64,000 nucleotides of DNA from a virus. Of the stretch, positions 6,181 to 15,792 are shown one piece after another. The position numbers and the translations under genes were made by a program. Positions within the stretch are counted from its first letter, which is position 1, and each line of letters opens with the position of its first letter. The notes beneath the pieces were generated by a model that saw only the letters and a list, made by a program, of their open reading frames with translations, was not told the DNA's origin and searched no databases. The DNA is taken from positions 1 to 64,000 of IMG/VR virus record IMGVR_UViG_3300044984_001443; one strand, written 5' to 3'.

Positions 6181-6822
6181 ATGCAAGGTATTCTTTCAGC
6201 GTTAGCAAATAAATTTGGAAACAAAGCTCGCGACGATGTGATGCCGTTGATTGACAAAGCGTTACAAGGGAAATGGAAGGATCTTGCAGGAACTGCTTAC
6301 GAAACTGTTGCACCGCTCCCTTTGCAAGCGATGACGTATTCTCCAGAGGCCGAAGCTGCTCTGATAAAACTTTATCACGGTGGTAAAGCCTTCAAGAAAT
6401 GGGATCCTAAGAAGATTGGCAGCGGTGAAGGGTTCCTAATGCCGTTGGGTCCAGGATTGTATGCTGGAAACAATCCTCAATTGGCTGAGGTGTATATGAA
6501 ATATGGCGGAAAAGACCCCGCTCTTTTGGAACTGTTAGTAGACGATACGAACATTTTACAGACATCCAAAAAGATGTCACCGTTGCATCGAGCAGCGTAT
6601 GATGCTGCAACAAAGCGATTTGATGAAATGGGTCTAAGAGGTAGTTCCAACGGTATCCCAAACTCATTTTTAAGTGGAAGATACTACGACAAAGAGTTGA
6701 CTAGAAATGCGCTCGTAGATTCTAAAATCGATGGTCTGAAACAGCATCTGAACGATGATTTCGGTGACGAATTTGCCATTTATAACCCTGACATCATCAA
6801 ATCAATAACAAGGTTAAAATGA
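6181..6822 (+). CDS. ADP-ribosyltransferase-like protein
   Basis: Residues 65-105 read LYHGG, then FKKWD, then GPGLYAGNN and LAEVY; the C terminus ends IYNPDIIKSI. This order (YHG, F-D, G-G-LY, A-Y, Y-P-I) matches ADP-ribosyltransferase domains of the polyvalent-protein type. The presumed substrate would be NAD and a host protein. The stop overlaps the ATG of the large terminase (6819). The N terminus MQGILSALAN resembles that of the protein at 9471 (MQGILELLAN). Catalytic Glu is not clearly placed, so activity is inference. Confidence 0.6.
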   Translation: MQGILSALANKFGNKARDDVMPLIDKALQGKWKDLAGTAYETVAPLPLQAMTYSPEAEAALIKLYHGGKAFKKWDPKKIGSGEGFLMPLGPGLYAGNNPQLAEVYMKYGGKDPALLELLVDDTNILQTSKKMSPLHRAAYDAATKRFDEMGLRGSSNGIPNSFLSGRYYDKELTRNALVDSKIDGLKQHLNDDFGDEFAIYNPDIIKSITRLK

Positions 6823-8573
6823 CCGACGTTCTCAAGTCGACCGACAAACCGAGCGTCGAGTACCTCTCAGCCCGAGAAAAGTTTGACAGTCTGCCAGCGA
6901 AGAAGCGGGCGGAGATGGTACGCGCAATGTCAGACGAAGACGCTGCCAAGCTCCAATTTGACTGGGAGTTCCTTGGTCGCCCGAAACAATTGGCTCCAGA
7001 TCACAAGAAGTCAAAAGCGACTTCTTACTGCATGTGCGCCTATCTCCGCGCTCAAAGTAAGACAGACAAAAAATTAAAAATCGAAAATTTTCCAGGGTGT
7101 CATCACCATTCGAAAGTTGATCAATCGACACTTGACCGGCGTGAATGGGTTGAAGAAGAGAAAACAAACGTCGTAATCGCCTACGAACCGCCAGACGAAG
7201 ACGGATGGACTCCAATCCAACATCTTACGCCGAACGTATGGATCAAAGAAGTACCGAATCCTAATGATGACGTTTGCGAGTTCCGCAAGCAATGGGCGAC
7301 ATGGGTTCTATTGGCAGGACGTGGATTTGGTAAGACTCGAGTCGGAGCTGAACTCGCTCGAGAGATGGTTGAAACGAATCAGGCGAAGCGCATCGCAGTC
7401 ATCAGCCCGACTGCCTCAGACGCTCGTGACGTTGCGGTAGAAGGTCAATCAGGTCTAGTCAACGTTTGCCCTCCGTGGGCGCGTCCGTTGTATGAGTCAA
7501 CGAAACGTCGAGTCACTTGGCCCAATGGAGCGCAAGCATCCCTCTTCTCAGCAGAAGAACCAGAACGATTACGCGGTCCTCAATTTGACTTCGCATGGGT
7601 TGACGAGATTGCAGGTTACGACATCAACACGCAACAGATGACTTGGGACATGTTGCAGTTCTGTTTGCGCCTTGGAACAAATCCGCGATGCGTCGTAACG
7701 ACAACTCCGAAACCCACTCCATTGATCCAGCAGTTGGTCAAACTCGCAAGGCATCCGATCAATAAGATCGTGATGACAACGGGATCAACGTATGAGAACA
7801 AGACCAATCTTGCCGCGCCATTCATGCGGCAGATTACGCAATACGAAGGAACAAATCTAGGTCGTCAGGAGATCTATGCAGAACTGATTGACATCGAAGA
7901 ATCGGGTATCTTAAAGCGGTCTTGGTTCAAACAATGGTCTTCCAAGAAAGCGATGCCAGTCTTTGAATTCGTTCTTCAGAGTTACGACACTGCGTTCACA
8001 GAGAAAACTGAAAATGATCCAACCGGATGTATCACCTTTGGCGTCTTCAGACCGACACCGGATGAACCTCATTGCGTCATGCTCCTGGATTGCTGGACCG
8101 AGCATCTGAAATACCCTGAACTCCGCAAGAAAGCAGTTGAAGAATTCAAATGCGTTTACGGAGACCAAGAAGCTCCAGTTGATATGCTGTTGATTGAAGA
8201 CAAAGGTTCCGGTATTCCTTTGATTCAGGATTTGCAACGCGCAGGGTTACCGATACGGAAATACAATCCCGGAAGACCTGACAAGGTCATGCGCCTCCAT
8301 GCTGTCTCTCACCTCGTTTACAATGGGCGCGTTTACATTCCTGAGAGCAAACAGGTTCCAGGGGAATTTGTCACATGGTCAGAAGACTTCCTGCGTGAGG
8401 TTTGTAGCTTCCCCAATAGCGCACATGATGAATATGTCGATTGCCTGAGCCAAGGTCTCGCAGTCTTCAGAGATCAGGAGTGGCTCTCCATTGATCCAGA
8501 ACCTGAGCAGGATGATTGGGAACCTGACGAAGACGAGAAGAGAACCGTTTACAGTAACCCTTATGCGGCGTAG
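6819..8573 (+). CDS. terL: terminase large subunit
   Basis: ATP-driven DNA packaging motor and nuclease, 584 aa. The ATPase domain has Walker A GRGFGKT near residue 168 and Walker B FDFAWVDE near 258, followed by TTTPKPT (coupling motif region). The nuclease domain has SYDTAF near 389, LLIEDKGSG near 460 and HDEYVDCLSQ near 530 as acidic clusters. The N-terminal 100 residues are an extra segment with HHH and Cys residues. The start overlaps the previous stop (ATGA). Confidence 0.95.
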   Translation: MTDVLKSTDKPSVEYLSAREKFDSLPAKKRAEMVRAMSDEDAAKLQFDWEFLGRPKQLAPDHKKSKATSYCMCAYLRAQSKTDKKLKIENFPGCHHHSKVDQSTLDRREWVEEEKTNVVIAYEPPDEDGWTPIQHLTPNVWIKEVPNPNDDVCEFRKQWATWVLLAGRGFGKTRVGAELAREMVETNQAKRIAVISPTASDARDVAVEGQSGLVNVCPPWARPLYESTKRRVTWPNGAQASLFSAEEPERLRGPQFDFAWVDEIAGYDINTQQMTWDMLQFCLRLGTNPRCVVTTTPKPTPLIQQLVKLARHPINKIVMTTGSTYENKTNLAAPFMRQITQYEGTNLGRQEIYAELIDIEESGILKRSWFKQWSSKKAMPVFEFVLQSYDTAFTEKTENDPTGCITFGVFRPTPDEPHCVMLLDCWTEHLKYPELRKKAVEEFKCVYGDQEAPVDMLLIEDKGSGIPLIQDLQRAGLPIRKYNPGRPDKVMRLHAVSHLVYNGRVYIPESKQVPGEFVTWSEDFLREVCSFPNSAHDEYVDCLSQGLAVFRDQEWLSIDPEPEQDDWEPDEDEKRTVYSNPYAA

Positions 8574-8644
8574 AACGTGCGTCAATCGCTTCTGTTAAAT
8601 GTCAATCGAATTAGACAGATAAATTGCAGCGCAGCAATAAATAG

Positions 8645-8664
8645 TTGAGCTATACTGTGCTCAA
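8645..8664 (+). promoter_or_regulatory. hairpin before the transglycosylase gene
   Basis: TTGAGC (8645-8650) and GCTCAA (8659-8664) form a 6-bp stem, followed by a T-rich stretch. It lies 22 nt before the next ATG and may be a weak terminator or processing site. The block TTGAGCTATACT also occurs before the gene at 6181. Confidence 0.35.
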
Positions 8665-8685
8665 ACTTTTGTTTGCGGGTGATCT

Positions 8686-9468
8686 ATGGCAAAACCGACT
8701 TATCATGAACTGCTCAAACCGCATAAGGCTCGCAAGCCACATGATGTAGATAAGATCATTGCTCTGGCAAAATATTATAACGATCTGTTTGACCTGCCGG
8801 AGAACCTTGTCCCTGCTGCGGCAATGAAGGAGTCGGATTTTGACTATTTGGCAAAATCCCCCACTGGCCCATTAGGATTGATGCAGATGGGCGGTGCGGC
8901 GCGACGTGAAACAGGTGTCACAAATCCATTTGATCCTGAACAAAGTCTGATGGGCGGCGCGGCCTATTATCGCCATTTGATGGATAATTTCAAAGCCAAA
9001 CCCACAAATGTTAAAGAACTGAGCGCGATGTACACCGAAGGTCCAGGTGCAGGTGGTAAAATGGTTCGCGGCCTTCGCCCATACAATACGCAAGCAATTG
9101 AACATTATAAGAAGTTGCAAAAAGGTCGACAGAAAATCAATAGTTCAGATGAAATGATTGCTCTTGCGAATGAGGAGCAAGAAGTCCAAGGTAATCCAAT
9201 GGAAATTGATATCCCGATTAATTTCAACGGATATAGTGAAGGTTCTTTAGAACAAATCTTAAGCGGATATGGTCAGAACGAATCTAAAGGGTTAAGTACA
9301 AAGAAATACATGGAATTACCCAAGAAGGCACGCGAAATCTTGGAACGCTTTAAGAAGCTCTATATCGAACCTTCTCCTTCGCTAGTTGAACTACCTGAAG
9401 AATTTGACGAATTGCAAGATATGATGAGTTCTGTAAACAATATCGACACTGTTCCGATTAGGTGGTAA
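8686..9468 (+). CDS. lytic transglycosylase (SLT-type)
   Basis: Peptidoglycan-cleaving enzyme. Residues 40-130 carry the family pattern: catalytic Glu in AAMKESDFD (about residue 49), then GPLGLMQM, NPFDPEQSLMGGAAYYRHLM and LSAMYTEGPGA. The C-terminal half is an unrelated acidic segment. With no signal peptide and a place among head genes, it is likely a virion-associated enzyme that helps DNA cross the cell wall. Confidence 0.85.
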   Translation: MAKPTYHELLKPHKARKPHDVDKIIALAKYYNDLFDLPENLVPAAAMKESDFDYLAKSPTGPLGLMQMGGAARRETGVTNPFDPEQSLMGGAAYYRHLMDNFKAKPTNVKELSAMYTEGPGAGGKMVRGLRPYNTQAIEHYKKLQKGRQKINSSDEMIALANEEQEVQGNPMEIDIPINFNGYSEGSLEQILSGYGQNESKGLSTKKYMELPKKAREILERFKKLYIEPSPSLVELPEEFDELQDMMSSVNNIDTVPIRW

Positions 9469-9470
9469 CG

Positions 9471-9860
9471 ATGCAAGGAATTTTAGAACTTCTCGCCAAT
9501 CTAAAACGCGCCAACAGTTACAGTGATCAGGCTGAAAAGCTGACTAATCACACTGACGGTTGGGAGAACAACGGTAATGGTGACGCACTGCGCCATGCCA
9601 TCGCAGGTGGTTTGATTGCCCGCAACATTTCACCAGAAGCTGCGAAATCTGCCAATTGGATCCATGAAAATCTCCTCGGTCTCGGGCAACCTGATTCAGA
9701 AAAAGAAATGGATCTGGCGAACACTCAGTTCGGCATAACTTATGGCCCTTCGTTCCCATCAGATCAAGAGTTCATTGATTATCTTCACCGCGTAAAGAAC
9801 ACAGGTCTCCTGAAGAAAATCAACAAGTCGCATCGTTACACCGCTGAACAGGACTATTGA
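9471..9860 (+). CDS. DUF6973-like protein of unknown function
   Basis: ATG at 9471 is preferred over the in-frame GTG at 9462, because the protein then starts MQGILELLAN like the product of 6181. The core reads GDALRHAIAGGLIAR, AANWIHE-like NWIHENLL, and MDLANTQFGITYG. This order (DA-RHA, E, MDL-N--G) is what I know from DUF6973-type domains, often found in toxins and phage proteins. Function is unknown. It is tightly linked to both neighbours. Confidence 0.6.
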   Translation: MQGILELLANLKRANSYSDQAEKLTNHTDGWENNGNGDALRHAIAGGLIARNISPEAAKSANWIHENLLGLGQPDSEKEMDLANTQFGITYGPSFPSDQEFIDYLHRVKNTGLLKKINKSHRYTAEQDY

Positions 9861-9861
9861 C

Positions 9862-11805
9862 ATGGCCGACCTTTACGACCTCCTCGCTAAGATCAATAAG
9901 CAGAACACCCTCAAAGCGCCAGATCGCAATCCGCTGATTTCAAATCAGGCGGAAATGGCGAAGAAGGTGAAAGCGTTTCTGAACAAATACGAAACGAAGA
10001 AGGTCGGCAAGATCGATTCACCTTGGAATAAATACGGTGCAGGTCACGAACTCGGTTCACTTCTATTTGGCGAATCACCCGAACTTCTTGACGACATGTC
10101 CTACGGTCTGAACCCGTTGACCTCAGGTGGTAGAACCGGGCGTCTTCCGATTCCTGACAAACGCCTGCTTGACATGCCTATCCCGACTCCTGTAGAAGGT
10201 ATGCTCGGTGTTATCAAGAACAAAGGCGAAAATTGGCTGACTGGGTCGGTTGAAAATGCTTTGAAATATTTGCGACAAACTGAGGGGCCGGAAAATCCCA
10301 TTGAATATATGATGAGGAATCATCCTGATATCGCTAATCCAATTTTAGATCGACCTGATAATTTCAGAAATATAATCAATACTCCTGAATACAAAAGTTA
10401 CGTTAATTCATTACCTATTAATCAATGGATCGACGGTCCGCTTACAAACTACATCAAGAACTCAATGGCGACTCCGGAAGATCCGATTCGCCTGCGTGCA
10501 GATCGCCTTGCAAAAGCGGCAGAAGATCGCCTTTACGCAGCTAAAGATAAAGCATTCAAGAAGTATCCTGAAGGTGGTGTTCGTTTAGAAAACGATATCC
10601 GTCGTGCTCAAGAACGTTACGACGATGAAATGTCGGCGGCGTTGCATTATGATCCTTCATCATATACATTTAACACAGGGTTGTTGAATAAGAAAAGAGG
10701 TAATGAAAATTTTAATCCCGATGGGATGGCTTCTTCTGAACTTGCTAAAATGTGGGAGAATGCTTCAGATTCAGCGATACAACCAGATACTGCTGGAAAC
10801 TATTCTAGAAACTGGTTATCTAATCAAACTCCTGAAAATATAGAAAAAGGTTACGTTAAAGAAAGTCCTAACCTATGGGTTAAAAATCTTCCTTCAGATT
10901 TGACAAAAGTTTACGAGCTTTCAGGAAATTCAGTAACCGGTTTCGACCACCTCGTCGACGAAATCGGCAACGCGCTCAGCCCGACATCCGACCTACCAAA
11001 CAACCTTCGCCTCACTCCTGAAGACCTCGCAAACCCGCGCAGGAATTCTATGGAATCAATGGTTGACATGGTTGCCAAAATCAACCAACATCGCCGCCGC
11101 ATGGCGATCGAAGCTGAAAAGAAAGGTAACGAAGCGATTCGTGATTATCCTGATTGGAATGTTGTAAAAGAATACCCCGACGGTTATCGCATGGTACGCC
11201 TCCCTGATGTTGCAGATTCTGAAGAAGCCTTCAAGATCGGTAAAGCCTGCGGCGAGAAAGGTGGATGGTGTACGCAAGGTGACAACATGATCCAGAACTA
11301 TGGATCAGGTGAATCGCGTTTGAATCTCCTCCTTGATCCTGATGGAAAACCTGTTGCTCAGATTGAGACAACTAAAGAATATGTTGATCCGATAAATCAC
11401 GTATATCATAATCTTATGGACCATGACAGACGTGTAGAGATAGATGGGTATATGGGTCTCGATGACCGTGGGGCGGTCGATATGGACCCTTGGTACGCCG
11501 CCATCAAAGACTCTCCTGAATACCAAAACTATCTTCAAGAGTCTCCGAAATTCAACATCGGTCAAATCAAAGGTAAACATAACGGCAAACCGAAAGCCGA
11601 ACATATTCCGTATCTTCAAGATTTCGTGAAGTCTGGTAACTTCTCGGATGTGAGTGATTTGGATAATGTGGAAATGTATCGAAAGAATTCATTAACCCCT
11701 GACGAGCAATTGTTGGCTGACACTGATTATTTGACAATGGAGCAGATTCAACAGCTCCGTGAAGGAAAACCTTGGACCCCAATTGACACCACTGAAGATT
11801 GGTAG
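9862..11805 (+). CDS. large head-region protein with PcfJ-like segment (647 aa)
   Basis: Starts one base after the previous stop. Residues 420-500 contain GKACGEKGGWCTQGDN and LNLLLDPDGKPVAQIE, and 570-590 contain IGQIKGKHNGKPKAEH; this resembles PcfJ-like segments in other phage and plasmid proteins. The N-terminal 250 residues are charged and helical. The start MADLYDLLAKI resembles the short amphipathic starts of the 6181 and 9471 products. Role unknown; a virion or injected protein is possible. Confidence 0.55.
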   Translation: MADLYDLLAKINKQNTLKAPDRNPLISNQAEMAKKVKAFLNKYETKKVGKIDSPWNKYGAGHELGSLLFGESPELLDDMSYGLNPLTSGGRTGRLPIPDKRLLDMPIPTPVEGMLGVIKNKGENWLTGSVENALKYLRQTEGPENPIEYMMRNHPDIANPILDRPDNFRNIINTPEYKSYVNSLPINQWIDGPLTNYIKNSMATPEDPIRLRADRLAKAAEDRLYAAKDKAFKKYPEGGVRLENDIRRAQERYDDEMSAALHYDPSSYTFNTGLLNKKRGNENFNPDGMASSELAKMWENASDSAIQPDTAGNYSRNWLSNQTPENIEKGYVKESPNLWVKNLPSDLTKVYELSGNSVTGFDHLVDEIGNALSPTSDLPNNLRLTPEDLANPRRNSMESMVDMVAKINQHRRRMAIEAEKKGNEAIRDYPDWNVVKEYPDGYRMVRLPDVADSEEAFKIGKACGEKGGWCTQGDNMIQNYGSGESRLNLLLDPDGKPVAQIETTKEYVDPINHVYHNLMDHDRRVEIDGYMGLDDRGAVDMDPWYAAIKDSPEYQNYLQESPKFNIGQIKGKHNGKPKAEHIPYLQDFVKSGNFSDVSDLDNVEMYRKNSLTPDEQLLADTDYLTMEQIQQLREGKPWTPIDTTEDW

Positions 11806-11859
11806 CCAACAAGCTCCACAACCTGCTAAACTACGTCAATATTCTTAAAGAGAAACAAC

Positions 11860-14616
11860 ATGATTGAAATCACAGATCCGATGGAAGAAATGGAAGAATC
11901 AGCAGAAGAGATACTTCCGGAACAAGAAATCGATGAAGTCGTGGAACAAGAGGACGGATCTGCTGTTATTTCACTTGATGACCTTGAAGAAGGTCCGCAG
12001 ATGTTTGATGGTAATCTTGCGGAACACGTTTCTAGCAGCGAATTGTCGTATATTGCAGACGATTTGATCGAAGCGATTGAACGTGATCAGAAAGCTCGTG
12101 AGAAACGGGACAAACAATATGAAGAAGGTCTGCGTCGCACAGGTCTAGGTGACGACGCACCGGGCGGCGCTCAGTTTTCTGGCGCAAGCCGTGTCGTACA
12201 CCCGATTCTTGCTGAAGCGTGTGTCGATTTCTCTGCGCGGGCGATCAAAGAATTGTTCCCCGCAGGCGGTCCGGTCAAAATTGAGTCCGATGGAGAGCTT
12301 AACCAGGAAGAAGAGAAACAAGCTGTCTCTCTTCGTAAATGCTTGAATGAGCAATTTGTTCGTAAAATGCCCGAATATCGACGCGTTTTTGAGCAAAAAC
12401 TGACTCAATTACCCCTTGGTGGTAGTCAATTCACGAAATTCTACTATGACGCGTCCAAAGGGCGTATTCGCAGTGAATTTGTTCCAATTGACGATATTTT
12501 CCTTCCTTATTACGCAGATTCGTTCTACGACGCAGAACGGGTCACGCATCGTCAGTATCTTGTTGAGTCAGATTACCGTTCACGCGTAGAATCTGGTCAA
12601 TACTTGGACACTGCGATCCTTGCTGCAACAGATCCTGAGTTCTCATCTTCCAAAGAAGCCAATGATAAGATCGAAGGTAAGGAACGCGACGGTTATAATG
12701 AAGACGGCGCTCGCATCGTTTATGAAGTCTACACATGGCTTGAAATCGATGACGATGAATTCACGCAAGGTGTCAAAGCGCCGTATATTGTCTCTATTGA
12801 CGAGTATGACCAGAAGGTTCTTAGTATCTATCGCAACTGGGAAGAGCAAGATATTACGCTCACCAAGCTCGATTGGATCGTTGAAGACATCTTTATCACT
12901 TGGCGCGGTGCATACGGTATCGGTTTACCACACCTGATCGGCGGTTTGTCTGCCGCTGCAACAGGTTCACTCCGCGCCCTACTTGACAGCGCTCACATCA
13001 ACAACGCGCCCACATTGTTAAAGTTGAAGGCCAGTCGTATCTCTGGTCAGAATCAAACGGTTGCCGTAACGCAGATTGCAGATATTGAAGGCCCGGTCGG
13101 TATTGATGATATTCGCAAGCATATCATGCCGATGCCGTTCAACCAACCTTCTCCAGTTCTGTTCCAACTTCTTGGTTGGCTGACCGATGCGGCAAAGGGT
13201 GTCGTTAGTACCGCAAGCGAAAAGATTGCTGATGCAACGTCAAATACTCCTGTAGGTACTGTTCAGGCGTTGATTGAACAAGGGGCTGTGATCTTCTCCA
13301 GCATCCACAGTCGTTTGCATTACAGTCAGGCAAAAGCGTTTGAAATTGTTCTTCGCCTATTGAAGACATATCAACCGCAGGAATTGCAGAAGTTCGGCGT
13401 TGATCCGCAAGCGGCAAATCTGATCAACGTGCGCCCTGTAAGCGATCCGCAAATCTTCAGTGAAGCGCAACGCTTCGCACAGATGCAAGGTGTTCTTCAA
13501 CTTGCCGCTTCTGATCCTGAAATGGCGATGAAGTACAATAAGGTGGAACTTCATCGCTCGATGTTGATGTTGATGAAGGTCAACAATGTTGATCGTATTC
13601 TTCCGCCTCCGCCGCAACCTCCGCAACCTGTTGATCCTGCTGGTGAGATGATCGCATGGATGCAGGGTAAACCTGTTGCAGTTGCCCCGCAGATGGACCA
13701 CATGGCGCACATCATGGTTCACATGAACTACCTGCGGAACTCGATGTATGGGCGCAATCCTGTCATGGTTCCCATTACTGCCAAAGTTCTTGATCACCTT
13801 GGTGAGCATCTTGGTTACTTCATGGCGATGCGTTTGGCAAACAGTGTTCAACAGTCGCAAATGGAAGCGCAACAGGTAATGCAGATGGGCGGTATCCCTG
13901 CTCAAATTCCTCCTGAAACGTTGATGGCTCAGGAGTCTGCCAATATCCTTGGTATGGATGATGAAATCGCTTTTGAAGCTGTTCAGCTGATCGAAGAGAT
14001 TGCTGAGTTCGTACGCATCAATGGGCCACAAGATCCTAATATGGCTTCTGTTAAGATGACTGCAGATATCCAGCGTATGGATATTGAGCGTCAGCGCGAT
14101 AAAGACTTGATGGAAGCGAAATTGAAGTCTGAGGCAGAAATGCGTCGTGCAGAAGGTGACGCAATGAAGCTCCAACTTGACGAACGTAAGTTGGTCATGG
14201 CTCAGATGGCTGAACAGATTCGTTCTGAAACCAGTAAGAATATTGAAGAAATGCGCCAAATGGTCGAACTTCGTAACAATGAAGAAGACAACCGTATTCG
14301 TCAAATGACTGAGCTGATGAAGAATGAAGATGACAACCGCACTCGTTTGCTCGTTGAGAAGATGAAAGGTGAATTCACCGCTTTCGCACAATCTTTGAAC
14401 TCTGATAAAGAGCAAAAGGACAAGGAGGAGTCTCCTCAGTTGAAACAGATTGAGAAGATGTTGCAGCAAGCGGAAGCCACCAAGCAGGATGATCGCCTCG
14501 GTGTGATTATGGAAGGTCTTAAGGAAGCTATCGCTTCTGCAAGACAACCGCGAGTCACAACCGCAATGCGCGATGAAAATGGCGAATTAATTGGCGCACG
14601 TTCAGAACTCGCTTAA
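11860..14616 (+). CDS. portal protein (P22-like, 918 aa)
   Basis: Forms the dodecameric ring through which DNA enters and leaves. The size fits the large portals of P22-type podoviruses. After an acidic N terminus the core has GASRVVHPILAEACVDFSAR and GLPHLIGGLSAAATGSLRAL, motifs typical of this family. Residues 720-900 are a long coiled coil rich in Glu, Lys, Met and Gln, comparable to the barrel of P22 portal but longer. Own ribosome-binding site AAAGAGA. Confidence 0.85.
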   Translation: MIEITDPMEEMEESAEEILPEQEIDEVVEQEDGSAVISLDDLEEGPQMFDGNLAEHVSSSELSYIADDLIEAIERDQKAREKRDKQYEEGLRRTGLGDDAPGGAQFSGASRVVHPILAEACVDFSARAIKELFPAGGPVKIESDGELNQEEEKQAVSLRKCLNEQFVRKMPEYRRVFEQKLTQLPLGGSQFTKFYYDASKGRIRSEFVPIDDIFLPYYADSFYDAERVTHRQYLVESDYRSRVESGQYLDTAILAATDPEFSSSKEANDKIEGKERDGYNEDGARIVYEVYTWLEIDDDEFTQGVKAPYIVSIDEYDQKVLSIYRNWEEQDITLTKLDWIVEDIFITWRGAYGIGLPHLIGGLSAAATGSLRALLDSAHINNAPTLLKLKASRISGQNQTVAVTQIADIEGPVGIDDIRKHIMPMPFNQPSPVLFQLLGWLTDAAKGVVSTASEKIADATSNTPVGTVQALIEQGAVIFSSIHSRLHYSQAKAFEIVLRLLKTYQPQELQKFGVDPQAANLINVRPVSDPQIFSEAQRFAQMQGVLQLAASDPEMAMKYNKVELHRSMLMLMKVNNVDRILPPPPQPPQPVDPAGEMIAWMQGKPVAVAPQMDHMAHIMVHMNYLRNSMYGRNPVMVPITAKVLDHLGEHLGYFMAMRLANSVQQSQMEAQQVMQMGGIPAQIPPETLMAQESANILGMDDEIAFEAVQLIEEIAEFVRINGPQDPNMASVKMTADIQRMDIERQRDKDLMEAKLKSEAEMRRAEGDAMKLQLDERKLVMAQMAEQIRSETSKNIEEMRQMVELRNNEEDNRIRQMTELMKNEDDNRTRLLVEKMKGEFTAFAQSLNSDKEQKDKEESPQLKQIEKMLQQAEATKQDDRLGVIMEGLKEAIASARQPRVTTAMRDENGELIGARSELA

Positions 14617-14621
14617 ACTAC

Positions 14622-14649
14622 TTGCACAATGCTCAAGGGCGTGTAAAAT
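14622..14649 (+). promoter_or_regulatory. possible promoter before the LysM gene
   Basis: TTGCAC (14622-14627), 16 nt, TAAAAT (14644-14649), in the 57-nt gap after the portal gene. It shares the TTGCAC hexamer with the promoter at 3749. Confidence 0.45.
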
Positions 14650-14673
14650 GAGTAAATACTTGTGGAGATACAA

Positions 14674-15687
14674 ATGAACCCGATGATGCAACCTCCCATT
14701 GGAATGATGAATCGGCAACCTTCGCAAAATAACATGCCGGTCAGAGCACCGATGCCTCCTGGAATTCCTAATTCCCCGATGCCTCCTGCAGTCATGGGTC
14801 AATGGAGTCCTCCGCAAGCTCCCCAGTATATCAAAACGATGATTCAGAAAGGTGATACGCTTTCTGCATTGGCAAAACGTCATGGAACGACTGTAAGTTC
14901 TTTAATGTATTTGAATGGTATCAAAGATGCAGATACGATCTATGCAAATAAAGAAATAATGGTTCCTAACCCGCGTTTTCCCAAGATGCAACCTGGTATG
15001 ACAATGGGTGGGCAAAACCCCGCGCTTGCTCCTGCCGGTGCTACACAGAGTATGCGTAACGGCCCCCAAAACCCGAGAGGTATGCCGCAAGAACTCGGTC
15101 CTGATCAAGTTAACGACGCTATGATGCAAATGTTACCTGCCGGAAAAGCTGCAACGTTGGGCGCTGGAGCGTTAGGTGCGTTGATGCCGAAGGCGATTCA
15201 GAAACTCGGGCAAATGGCTCCTCGCATGGCACAAGCCGGGAAAGTTGATGCAGGTATGATGCGTAAAGCGTTCGGTGCTCGCGGTGATATGCCGTTAGCA
15301 ATGAATAATGTTCGCCCCACAGGTGGAAACGCTCAAGGGATGGCAGCAGCAATGTTGTCCTCACCGCTTAATCGTGTTATGGCTGGTAGAGGTAGTATCC
15401 CCGCTGGTTCAATAGATGAAGCGATGGCGAGTCTTAAAAACATCCCACCGGGTTCTTTAGATGGCGTAATGGGTGCAGGCAAAAAGGCGGCTCCGAGTCT
15501 TCTGGATGACGTTATGGCGGGGCGTAAAAACATTCCTCCAGGTTCAATTGACGACGTTATGGCGTCACGCGGAGATATTCCGGCAGGTTCATTGGACGAT
15601 GCAATCGCATCTATAAATCAATCTCCGCTTGCCGAAGAACTCAAATCGATGTTGAATCATGTTGCCCATCGCAGTAGCAAGTGGTGA
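14674..15687 (+). CDS. LysM-domain protein with C-terminal repeats
   Basis: Start at 14674 (after TGGAGATA) rather than 14662. After a Met/Pro-rich leader, residues 50-97 form a LysM peptidoglycan-binding domain (KGDTLSALAKRHGTTVSSLM, then NGIKDADTIYANKEIMVPN). The last 110 residues hold about five imperfect copies of a unit like IPPGSLDDVMASRK. It may bind cell wall during entry or lysis. It is the last gene before the GC-rich cassette. Confidence 0.7.
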   Translation: MNPMMQPPIGMMNRQPSQNNMPVRAPMPPGIPNSPMPPAVMGQWSPPQAPQYIKTMIQKGDTLSALAKRHGTTVSSLMYLNGIKDADTIYANKEIMVPNPRFPKMQPGMTMGGQNPALAPAGATQSMRNGPQNPRGMPQELGPDQVNDAMMQMLPAGKAATLGAGALGALMPKAIQKLGQMAPRMAQAGKVDAGMMRKAFGARGDMPLAMNNVRPTGGNAQGMAAAMLSSPLNRVMAGRGSIPAGSIDEAMASLKNIPPGSLDGVMGAGKKAAPSLLDDVMAGRKNIPPGSIDDVMASRGDIPAGSLDDAIASINQSPLAEELKSMLNHVAHRSSKW

Positions 15688-15792
15688 TTGTCGTTTTTGT
15701 AAACACTACATAGAATATTTTGACATGTGCGCTTTCGGAAGACATGAATTTGTAAGCGGAAAACCTTGTCCGATCTTTCGGAGGAGAGGCGA

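Noticed and set aside
13357-14547. Long minus-strand open frame opposite the portal gene
   Set aside because: Its sequence is a low-complexity His/Leu/Arg mirror of the portal coiled coil, with no ribosome-binding site; a shadow frame.
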